A stretch of 6,374 nt of DNA from CAYNJW01 sp964397665. GTDB taxonomy: Archaea; Nanobdellota; Nanobdellia; Pacearchaeales; GW2011-AR1. The position numbers and the translations under genes were made by a program. Under the pieces are notes generated by a model, which saw only the letters and a program-made list of their open reading frames with translations, had not been told where the DNA came from and made no database searches. The DNA is taken from positions 1-6,374 of the forward strand of contig CAYNJW010000024.1 in the NCBI GenBank assembly GCA_964397665.1, in the 5' to 3' direction. Below are positions 1 to 4,809 of this stretch, piece after piece (position 1 is the stretch's first letter; each line of letters begins with the position of its first letter).

Positions 1-2
1 TT

Positions 3-38
3 CTCGCTGCTAAAAAGTTTAAGGAGAGTATTAATTAA
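3..38 (+). CDS. Possible 3' end of an upstream gene (partial)
   Basis: The first bases read in frame 3 as LAAKKFKESIN followed by TAA at 36-38, a plausible hydrophilic, lysine-rich C-terminus. Frame 1 also stays open, to a TAA at 43-45, but uses codons such as TCG, CTG and AGG that are less typical of this window. Only about a dozen codons are visible, so neither product nor frame can be fixed. The rest of the stretch up to 144 holds no convincing gene, only promoter-like sequence. Confidence 0.35.
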   Translation, partial: LAAKKFKESIN

Positions 39-54
39 AGGTTAAATAAAAATG

Positions 55-64
55 GTTTATATAA
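55..64 (+). promoter_or_regulatory. Isolated TATA-like box upstream of the first gene
   Basis: GTTTATATAA is a good archaeal TATA-box match, but no ATG lies at the roughly 30-nt distance seen for other genes here (that would be near 85). It could be a second, leadered promoter for the gene at 145, a promoter for a short non-coding RNA, or a chance match in AT-rich DNA. Confidence 0.25.
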
Positions 65-114
65 TTTTAATATACTCCAAGATTTTTATTAATTGTCCGC
101 GCATTTTTAATCAG

Positions 115-124
115 CTTTAAAAAC
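115..124 (+). promoter_or_regulatory. TATA box of the DUF2238-like gene
   Basis: CTTTAAAAAC begins exactly 30 nt before the ATG at 145. Archaeal transcription usually starts about 25 nt downstream of the box centre, which would place the start at or next to the ATG and give a leaderless mRNA. Identical or near-identical boxes sit at the same distance from other genes in the window. Confidence 0.6.
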
Positions 125-144
125 TTTGATTTATCGTTTTTTAT

Positions 145-750
145 ATGGTAACTTTTAAAGAAATTTTTTCAAAAAAATATTTTGTTTTGTATGTTAAATT
201 TTTTGTTTGGTTTTTTCTCTCTTTTGCTTTTTATAGTTCAGTTATGTCCCGAGATTATTTTACTTTGTTTATTGTTATATTGACTTTTTTATTTACTTTT
301 ATTTCTTCTTTTTTTAAAAAATTTAAGATATACTTAACACCTGAATTAGAATTAGTAATTTTATTATTTGTGTATTCAACCTTGTTTCTTGGTGAAGTTG
401 AAAATTATTATGTTGTTTATTGGTGGTGGGATGTTTTGATGCATATAGGTTCAGCAATCGCTTTAGGTTTTATTGGGCTTGGAATTTTATCTGAAATGGA
501 TAGAAAAGGAAAGGTAGAGGCAAAACCTTCTGTTTTAGTTTTTTTTGCATTCTGTTTTGTTTTAGCAATTGGTGCACTCTGGGAAATTTTTGAATTTTCA
601 ATGGATTATTTTTTCAGTTTGAATATGCAAAAATCTGGGTTATGGGATACAATGGGTGACCTTATAGCGGATGTTCTTGGCGGATTAATTTCAGCAGTAA
701 TTGGTTATTTTTACTTAGTTAAAGAGAAGAAAAAGTTAAAACGCACATAA
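145..750 (+). CDS. DUF2238 (YjdF-like) multi-pass membrane protein
   Basis: This 201-residue hydrophobic protein has about six likely membrane helices (roughly residues 14-31, 38-56, 67-84, 96-115, 127-149 and 172-193) and a basic C-terminal tail (KEKKKLKR). Family assignment rests on spaced polar motifs within or beside helices: WWWDVLMH at 93-100, ALWEIFEF at 144-151, and LWDTMGDLIADVLGG at 166-180. This D/H, WE..E and DT..D..AD pattern is that of the DUF2238/YjdF family of inner-membrane proteins, whose function is not established. The conserved charged residues suggest a metal site or enzymatic role, but that is inference. The ATG start is supported by a TATA box 30 nt upstream, with no Shine-Dalgarno sequence. 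The next gene is 31 nt downstream and has its own promoter-like box, so the two may be separate transcripts. A distant VanZ-like relationship is an alternative. Confidence 0.72.
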   Translation: MVTFKEIFSKKYFVLYVKFFVWFFLSFAFYSSVMSRDYFTLFIVILTFLFTFISSFFKKFKIYLTPELELVILLFVYSTLFLGEVENYYVVYWWWDVLMHIGSAIALGFIGLGILSEMDRKGKVEAKPSVLVFFAFCFVLAIGALWEIFEFSMDYFFSLNMQKSGLWDTMGDLIADVLGGLISAVIGYFYLVKEKKKLKRT

Positions 751-751
751 A

Positions 752-760
752 CTTTAAAAG
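752..760 (+). promoter_or_regulatory. TATA box of the small membrane protein gene
   Basis: CTTTAAAAG starts immediately after the preceding stop codon and exactly 30 nt before the ATG at 782. Spacing and sequence match the other boxes here and suggest a leaderless transcript. A T6 run at 771-776, between box and start, might also help terminate the upstream transcript. Confidence 0.55.
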
Positions 761-781
761 TGAATTAATCTTTTTTAAACT

Positions 782-1015
782 ATGAAGAAAATTATTAAGA
801 AAAAAGTAATGCCAAAATTTTTTTTGTATGAAAGTTTAATAGTGATGGGTATAATTATGGCCTTGGTAACTTTAGCAAAACTTTTAGGTTTTGTTGATTT
901 TTCTTCAGATTGGTTATGGTTTATAGCAGCTATTGGTTTAGTTATTGAAGGTTCTATTTCATTAGCAAAACAAAAGATGTTTGAGAAGAAATATAAAATT
1001 ATATTAAAAAATTAG
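782..1015 (+). CDS. Small two-helix membrane protein, function unknown
   Basis: This 77-residue protein has a lysine-rich N-terminus (MKKIIKKKVMPK), one hydrophobic helix at about 16-35, a short polar turn with FSSDW at 40-44, a second helix at about 45-63, and a basic C-terminus (KQKMFEKKYKIILKN). The positive charges at both ends suggest a hairpin with both termini in the cytoplasm. I do not recognise a named family, although short proteins of this shape are common in DPANN genomes. A TATA box 30 nt upstream supports the ATG and argues that this is a real gene despite its length. The next gene starts 6 nt after its stop, so the pair is probably co-transcribed, which could couple this protein to the transglutaminase-like one. 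Confidence 0.65.
   Translation: MKKIIKKKVMPKFFLYESLIVMGIIMALVTLAKLLGFVDFSSDWLWFIAAIGLVIEGSISLAKQKMFEKKYKIILKN
992..999 (+). promoter_or_regulatory. Possible internal TATA box for the transglutaminase-like gene
   Basis: TATAAAAT lies inside the end of the preceding gene, starting 30 nt before the ATG at 1022. In the other boxes the TATA core begins about 27 nt before the ATG, so the register is 3 nt off. Coding sequence this AT-rich can produce such a match by chance. Confidence 0.25.
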
Positions 1016-1021
1016 TTAATA

Positions 1022-1486
1022 ATGAAATTAAATTTACCAATGGATGTTTCCGAAGTTCAAATTTTTTTAGATTCACTTCCTTATGATTATGAAACTGCAG
1101 AGAAAAATTATTCAGTTTCTTCACCAATTAGAGTTCTTGAAAAAAGGAAAGCAATGTGTCTTGATGGTGCATTGTTGGGCGCATATTTATTAAAAAAACC
1201 TCCAATAATTGTTTATTTACTAAATGAAAAAACAGCACATGTTGTATTATTAACAAAAAAGAATAATAAATTTGGGTCTGTAGCTAAATCAAGACATAAA
1301 GATTATCTTGGAAGACCTCCAATATTTAATTCTGTAAAAGAATTGGCAAAAAGTTATGAGGGATTTAATAGATATGGTTTAGCCGATATTAGTGTTATTT
1401 ATCCAGATTGGCAAAAATTTAATAGAAAGGATATAGATTGGCAAAAAGTTTTCCCATATGGTTTAACAAGTTTATTAGACTTATAA
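1022..1486 (+). CDS. Transglutaminase-like (Cys/His) protein
   Basis: This 154-residue protein has no signal peptide or membrane segment and is probably cytosolic. The core has RVLEKRKAMCLDGALLGAYLL at about 37-57, with Cys46 at the start of a helix; then a strand with HVVLL (His73); then GSVAKSRHKDYLGRPP at 85-100 and SVKELAKSYE at 104-113. A Cys at a helix N-terminus followed by a strand His is the arrangement of the transglutaminase/papain-like fold. The AKS...GRPP...S.KELA.SY stretch resembles a small, poorly characterised bacterial and archaeal transglutaminase-like family as I remember it. The acidic third catalytic residue is not obvious; Asp122 or Asp129 could serve. Substrate and reaction (protease, amidase or acyl transfer) cannot be told. 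It starts 6 nt after the upstream stop with no ribosome binding site. It converges on the thermosome gene, with only 25 nt between the two ends. Confidence 0.6.
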   Translation: MKLNLPMDVSEVQIFLDSLPYDYETAEKNYSVSSPIRVLEKRKAMCLDGALLGAYLLKKPPIIVYLLNEKTAHVVLLTKKNNKFGSVAKSRHKDYLGRPPIFNSVKELAKSYEGFNRYGLADISVIYPDWQKFNRKDIDWQKVFPYGLTSLLDL

Positions 1487-1511
1487 TTGATTTTTATTTG
1501 AATTATATTTA
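1487..1511. terminator. Convergent intergenic spacer, T-rich on the + strand
   Basis: The 25-nt gap between the convergent gene ends reads as short T-runs on the + strand (TTTTT and others), suiting T-tract archaeal termination of the rightward unit. The minus strand has no comparable T-tract here, so where the thermosome transcript ends is not visible. No hairpin was seen. Confidence 0.3.
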
Positions 1512-3107
1512 TTAGTCGTAATCACTCATTTCATTAACATTCATTCTTTTTCTTGTGTTATTTTTAGAAGCAATAATATCATCAATTCTTAAAATCATTG
1601 TTGCGACTTCAGAAGCAGAAGTTATTGCTTGCATTTTTACTTTCAATGGTTCGATAATTCCTTGATGCATTGTGTCTTCAATTTTTCCAGAGAATAAATT
1701 TAAACCAGTATTGATGTTACCGGATTCATGATTTACACGTAATTCTGTTAAAATATCTAATGGGTCTAATCCTGCATTTTCTGCAAGTGTTGTTGGAATA
1801 AATTCCATTGCAGAAGCAAATTCATTAACTGCTAATTGTTCTCTTCCCCTTAGTGTTCCAGCAAATTCTCGAAGTCTTTTTGCTAATTCAATTTCAATAG
1901 CACCACCACCAGCAACAACTTTTGAATCTTTTAATGTTGCTGCTACAACCCCAAGACCATCCATCATTGCCCTTTCTATCTCATCAATTACATGGTCAGT
2001 TCCACCCTTTATTAAAATTGTTACAGCTTTAGGATTTTTACAACCAGTAATATATGTCATTCCAGATGTTGTATTTTTTATTTCTTCAACTTTTTTTGCA
2101 TAACCTAATTCTTCAGTTGATAAGTCTCTAACATTTGCAACTATTTTTCCACCCGTTGCTTTAGCTAATTTTTGCATGTCAGTTTTTGCAACTCTTCTAA
2201 TTGCATAAATTCCTCTTTTTGCTAAGTAAAATTGTGCAATTTCGTCTATACCTCTTTGACAAATTACCATCTTTGCTCCAACATTTTCAATTTTATCAAC
2301 CATTTTTTGTAAAATTGCTTCTTCTTGATTTAAAAAACTCTGCAATTGTTCAGGAGATGAAATTGAAATTCTTGTTTCTCTTTCGGGATTTCTAACTTCT
2401 AAAGCACCTTCAACTAAAGCAATTTTTACTTCTTCTATCTCTCTCGGCATTTCTAAAGATACTCTTTCTTTATCTAAAACTATTCCTTCAATTAATTCGG
2501 TTTCTTCGATGGATTCACCTTTTTGTTTTTCTATTTTTATATCTTCAAGATTTACATTTCCATTTTCTGAGATTAGTTTTATTGCATTTATTAAAATTGT
2601 ATCAAATTTATCTCTGACATATTCTGCTCCTTTTCCAGTCATTGCTGTTTGTGCAATTTTCCCCAATTCCTCTTCAGTTGAAATTTCTGCAGATAATTCA
2701 TTTAAAATTTCCTTTGTTTTTTCTGAAGCAAGTTTATATCCTCGAGTAATAGTTGTAGGATGAATTTTTTGATCTAATAACTTCTCAGCATTTTCTAATA
2801 ATTTTCCAGTAAGCATTACAGCAGTAGTTGTTCCATCACCAACTTCAGATTCTTGTGTTTTTGCAATTTCTACAATCATTTTTGCTGCCGGATGTTCAAT
2901 TTCCATTTCAGATAAGATAGTGACACCATCATTTGTAACAATAATATTTCCACTGCTATCTACAAGCATTTTATCCATTCCTTTTGGACCAAGAGTGGTT
3001 TTTACAGTTTCCGCCAATACTCTTGCTGCTAAGATATTATTTCTTTGCGCATCTTTTCCTAAAACTCTCTCTGAATTTTCAGAAGTTATATCAAAATTTT
3101 TAGCCAT
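1512..3107 (-). CDS. Thermosome subunit (group II chaperonin)
   Basis: This 531-residue protein is a complete archaeal group II (CCT/TCP-1-like) chaperonin subunit, which forms double-ring ATP-driven folding chambers in the cytoplasm. Equatorial ATP-binding motifs are intact: TLGPKGMDKMLVD at 38-50, NDGVTIL at 59-65 (Asp60), GDGTTTAVML at 90-99 (Asp91), the catalytic-type Asp383 in ERAMMDGLGVV, and the GGGA loop at 400-403. The apical domain lies at about 210-365, with a built-in lid protrusion at about 241-275. LAENAGLDPLDIL (441-453) and ATMILRIDDIIASK (502-515) complete the equatorial domain. Length is near the usual 540-550; the C-terminus is a short mixed-charge tail (NEMSDYD) without the Gly/Met-rich repeats many thermosomes have. 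The ATG is supported by a TATA box 30 nt upstream on the minus strand. Thermosome genes are often heat-inducible, but I see no operator that I recognise. Whether other subunits exist cannot be judged from this window. Confidence 0.97.
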   Translation of the reverse strand: MAKNFDITSENSERVLGKDAQRNNILAARVLAETVKTTLGPKGMDKMLVDSSGNIIVTNDGVTILSEMEIEHPAAKMIVEIAKTQESEVGDGTTTAVMLTGKLLENAEKLLDQKIHPTTITRGYKLASEKTKEILNELSAEISTEEELGKIAQTAMTGKGAEYVRDKFDTILINAIKLISENGNVNLEDIKIEKQKGESIEETELIEGIVLDKERVSLEMPREIEEVKIALVEGALEVRNPERETRISISSPEQLQSFLNQEEAILQKMVDKIENVGAKMVICQRGIDEIAQFYLAKRGIYAIRRVAKTDMQKLAKATGGKIVANVRDLSTEELGYAKKVEEIKNTTSGMTYITGCKNPKAVTILIKGGTDHVIDEIERAMMDGLGVVAATLKDSKVVAGGGAIEIELAKRLREFAGTLRGREQLAVNEFASAMEFIPTTLAENAGLDPLDILTELRVNHESGNINTGLNLFSGKIEDTMHQGIIEPLKVKMQAITSASEVATMILRIDDIIASKNNTRKRMNVNEMSDYD

Positions 3108-3129
3108 AACGTTTCATAATACTAATTAT

Positions 3130-3137
3130 TTATAAGG
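3130..3137 (-). promoter_or_regulatory. TATA box of the thermosome gene
   Basis: On the minus strand CCTTATAAATAAT begins at 3137, exactly 30 nt upstream of the ATG at 3107. It predicts a leaderless or nearly leaderless chaperonin mRNA. It sits back to back with the promoter of the rightward gene at 3206, about 40 nt away, so the two units could influence each other's expression. Confidence 0.6.
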
Positions 3138-3174
3138 ATTATTGTGTTGTAGATTTAATATTTTTTCTAAAAAG

Positions 3175-3184
3175 ATTTATATAT
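3175..3184 (+). promoter_or_regulatory. TATA box of the 3206 gene
   Basis: ATTTATATAT begins 31 nt before the ATG at 3206, in nearly the same register as the other boxes here. It supports that ATG as the start and a leaderless mRNA. It forms the rightward half of the divergent promoter region between this gene and the thermosome gene. Confidence 0.55.
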
Positions 3185-3205
3185 GCTGTTGTTTATCTTT
3201 TTTTA

Positions 3206-3706
3206 ATGGCAATTGAAAGTGAGGTATTCAGTCAAACGGTAAAACATAAGGGATATTTTAATTATTCTGATTTTTATTCTTACTGTTATGATTGGTTAAA
3301 AGATGAAGGATTTGAGGTTGCTGAAGAAGAATATGTTGAAAAGTTAAGTGATTTTGGAAAAGAGATTTTAATAACTTGGAAAATAAAAAGAAAGGTTTCT
3401 GATTATGTAAAGTTTATTGGTTCAATTAGTTGGCATATTCTTGGTTTGTCTGGTGCTGAAGTAATGATTGATGGTAAAAAGACAAAGACAAATAAGGGAG
3501 AATTGAAATTAAAAATTAATGCAAGTTTAGAAAAAGATTATGATAGTAAATGGGATGCCTCACCGTTTTTGAAGATGCTTAGGGGAATTTATGACAGATA
3601 TATAATTAGGGCAACAATAAAGTTATATGAGGATAGGTGGGAGTCTAAAATAAGTAGTTTTGTTGAAGATGTAAAGGCTTATTTGAATCTTGAAGGTAGG
3701 AAGTAA
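3206..3706 (+). CDS. Conserved-looking archaeal protein of unknown function
   Basis: This 166-residue soluble protein has no signal peptide or membrane helix. Visible segments are an aromatic helical region YFNYSDFYSYCYDWLKDEGF (17-36), a strand-rich middle (EILITWKIKRKVSDYVKF, SISWHILGLSGAEVMIDGKK, 53-92), TNKGELKLKINASLEKDYDSKW (95-116), and a C-terminal helical region SPFLKMLRGIYDRYI (119-133) ending in LNLEGRK. I recall similar uncharacterised proteins in DPANN genomes (SDFY...YDWL, WHILG, GELK.KI, SPF...LRG.YD), but no function. There are no clear catalytic motifs; the alternating strands suggest a small alpha/beta or lipid-binding-like fold, which is speculation. The last six codons and the first two bases of the stop form one copy of a perfect 20-bp repeat that recurs at 4748-4767. 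The upstream neighbour is the divergent thermosome gene. Confidence 0.75.
   Translation: MAIESEVFSQTVKHKGYFNYSDFYSYCYDWLKDEGFEVAEEEYVEKLSDFGKEILITWKIKRKVSDYVKFIGSISWHILGLSGAEVMIDGKKTKTNKGELKLKINASLEKDYDSKWDASPFLKMLRGIYDRYIIRATIKLYEDRWESKISSFVEDVKAYLNLEGRK
3686..3705 (+). repeat. 20-bp direct repeat, copy 1 (inside the gene's 3' end)
   Basis: AATCTTGAAGGTAGGAAGTA encodes NLEGRK and the first two bases of the stop codon of the 3206 gene. An identical 20-mer lies at 4748-4767. The flanking bases differ (G before and A after here; C before and G after in copy 2), so the match is exactly 20 bp. Copy 1 begins with AATCTT, and AAGATT follows at 3705-3710, an inverted repeat with a 13-nt loop. Confidence 0.9.
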
Positions 3707-3708
3707 GA

Positions 3709-3726
3709 TTTATTTTATTTTTAATA
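3709..3726 (+). terminator. T-rich putative terminator after the 3206 gene
   Basis: TTTATTTTATTTTTAAT starts 3 nt after the stop codon of the 3206 gene. A dense T-tract on the coding strand is the usual archaeal intrinsic termination signal. The AATCTT/AAGATT inverted repeat lies just upstream, but archaeal termination does not need a hairpin. Confidence 0.4.
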
Positions 3727-3747
3727 TCTATTTTGAAGTATAATGGT

Positions 3748-3757
3748 CTTTAAAAAC
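3748..3757 (+). promoter_or_regulatory. TATA box that fixes the start of the orphan gene
   Basis: CTTTAAAAAC is identical to the box before the gene at 145 and begins exactly 30 nt before the ATG at 3778. It would be only 15 nt from the in-frame TTG at 3763, too close for that codon to lie on the transcript. It therefore favours the ATG at 3778 as the true start. Confidence 0.6.
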
Positions 3758-3777
3758 AGTAGTTGTTTTTTTTGTTT

Positions 3778-4755
3778 ATGGAATTAGGAATTTTTTCAGA
3801 TAATCTCTATGATTGTAATTTTAATTCTTCTTATTTACATAACTCTGATGAGGCGATAGTTCTTGAGGTTAATTTACCATCCGAGGTAGAAAGAAGTTTA
3901 AAATTATCCAGGAATTTTATGTCTAAAACTGGAATTCCACTTGTAAATTTATCTCAACAAGGCCATGGTAATGATTATGGTTTTGTTTTTAGATTTGGAA
4001 ATAAAAATTACGTTAATTTTTTTGAAGAGGATACCTGTTTTAAAACTGATTTTACAAAAAATATTCTCGGTGTAAGAATTTCTTATGGTATGCCTTTAAT
4101 TAGTGATTCACATTTGGTCAAAAAATCTATTAAATATAAAGATTCAAGTAAAATAAAAAGATTACATTTAAGTATCTATGGCGCTCGGAATTTCTTGCCA
4201 AAAGATAAAAGTGAAAAAAGTGAAAGCAACCATTTTGGGTATGTTTCTGAATCAATTCATTTTTCTATGAGGTGGTTAGATGGCAAGTTTGATAATAAAT
4301 GGAATAATCCTGAAAGTTGGTTATCTAAAGATAAATCACAAAAAAGTTATAGTAGGTTTAATGAAAAAAGAACTACTTATTATGAGACGCTTAATAACGA
4401 AGAAGGAATTGATGGTGCAATAAGTGATGGAAGAATTAGTTTAGAAAACGCTTTAGAAATAATTAGTCCAAGACGTGATAAGGTTTTGAAGAGTTTAAAT
4501 GTTAAAGAATTTTTAAGTTTTTTTCCAAAAGATACAAGCCTTGAACAGATTGAAGATGTAATGCTCATGAGGCATTTTCGTAGAAAGAATAGTTTTCCTT
4601 CCATAGGATATAGGCCTGTTTTAGATATCTTATCAAAATTTGGTGAATGTTCTGTTCAAGATTCTGCAGAAATGGAAAAGATTGGTGTTGAGGAAGGTAT
4701 TGAATATATGTTTGGAAAAATTTTGCCAGCAATGAAAAGATTTACTCAATCTTGA
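3778..4755 (+). CDS. Orphan protein, function unknown, between direct repeats
   Basis: Read from the ATG at 3778 the product is 325 residues. The frame extends to a TTG at 3763, but the promoter box at 3748 makes that start unlikely. I do not recognise the protein. It appears soluble, with no signal peptide or membrane helix. The first ~135 residues look beta-rich (AIVLEVNLP, YGFVFRFGNKNYVNFF, LGVRISYGMP). The middle has an imperfect internal repeat, LPKDKSEKSES..F at 140-153 and LSKDKSQKSYS.F at 182-194, in a charged, Trp-containing stretch. The last ~110 residues look helical (SLENALEIISPRRDKVLKSL, PVLDILSKFGE, GIEYMFGKILPAMKRF). No integrase, transposase, nuclease or helicase motif is visible. 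Its TGA stop lies inside the second 20-bp repeat, so its last codons come from the duplicated end of the neighbouring gene. Roles such as recombinase, cargo or defence protein cannot be separated from sequence alone. Confidence 0.7.
   Translation: MELGIFSDNLYDCNFNSSYLHNSDEAIVLEVNLPSEVERSLKLSRNFMSKTGIPLVNLSQQGHGNDYGFVFRFGNKNYVNFFEEDTCFKTDFTKNILGVRISYGMPLISDSHLVKKSIKYKDSSKIKRLHLSIYGARNFLPKDKSEKSESNHFGYVSESIHFSMRWLDGKFDNKWNNPESWLSKDKSQKSYSRFNEKRTTYYETLNNEEGIDGAISDGRISLENALEIISPRRDKVLKSLNVKEFLSFFPKDTSLEQIEDVMLMRHFRRKNSFPSIGYRPVLDILSKFGECSVQDSAEMEKIGVEEGIEYMFGKILPAMKRFTQS
4737..4753. repeat. Perfect 6-bp inverted repeat at the right junction
   Basis: AAGATT (4737-4742) and AATCTT (4748-4753) are perfect inverted repeats around a 5-nt loop, TACTC. 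The right arm is the start of direct-repeat copy 2. The same two hexamers also occur at the left junction (3686-3691 and 3705-3710) in the opposite order. They may be recombinase half-sites or a weak terminator hairpin; chance is possible at this base composition. Confidence 0.35.
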
Positions 4756-4767
4756 AGGTAGGAAGTA
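4748..4767 (+). repeat. 20-bp direct repeat, copy 2 (after the orphan gene)
   Basis: AATCTTGAAGGTAGGAAGTA is identical to 3686-3705. Read from 4748 it still encodes NLEGRK followed by TAG (4766-4768), the same C-terminus as the 3206 gene. In another frame it supplies the final Ser codon and the TGA stop of the orphan gene. It lies 12 bp before the promoter box of the next gene. Confidence 0.9.
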
Positions 4768-4779
4768 GACTATACAAAT

Positions 4780-4790
4780 CTTTATAAAAT
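4780..4790 (+). promoter_or_regulatory. TATA box of the secreted/membrane-anchored protein gene
   Basis: CTTTATAAAAT begins exactly 30 nt before the ATG at 4810 and is the best TATA match in the window. The ATG at 4805 is followed by ATA and TGA, so only 4810 gives a protein, and the box spacing agrees with it. Confidence 0.65.
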
Positions 4791-4809
4791 ATTTTTAATT
4801 GTTTATGAT

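Larger units (their letters stand above)
3706..4767 (+). other. Putative 1,062-bp insert carrying a single gene
   Basis: The stretch between the two 20-bp repeats plus one repeat copy contains one orphan gene with its own promoter. Deleting it would leave the 3206 gene with the same six C-terminal residues and a TAG stop, followed directly by the promoter of the 4810 gene. That is the signature of integration into a gene's 3' end with the target end regenerated. No integrase, transposase or long terminal inverted repeats are recognisable, and base composition does not stand out by eye, so any mobility is inferred. Confidence 0.4.

Noticed and set aside
52..120. Short ATG frame of 22 codons upstream of the first gene
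   Set aside because: It has no promoter box at the spacing used elsewhere, no ribosome binding site, overlaps TATA-like sequence and gives no recognisable peptide.
2201..3135. Open + strand frames at 2201-2395, 2509-2763 and 2920-3135
   Set aside because: They lie wholly or mostly opposite the thermosome gene, which has intact family motifs throughout. Their Phe/Ser/Leu-rich translations are typical antisense shadows, and none resembles a known protein.
4380..4604. Minus-strand frame of 74 codons inside the orphan gene
   Set aside because: It is an antisense shadow with no recognisable protein features, embedded in a longer + strand gene that has a well-placed promoter.
3706..4767. Classical insertion sequence
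   Set aside because: There is no DDE, tyrosine, serine or HUH recombinase motif in the single gene and no terminal inverted repeats beyond hexamers. The 20-bp duplication is also longer than usual IS target duplications.
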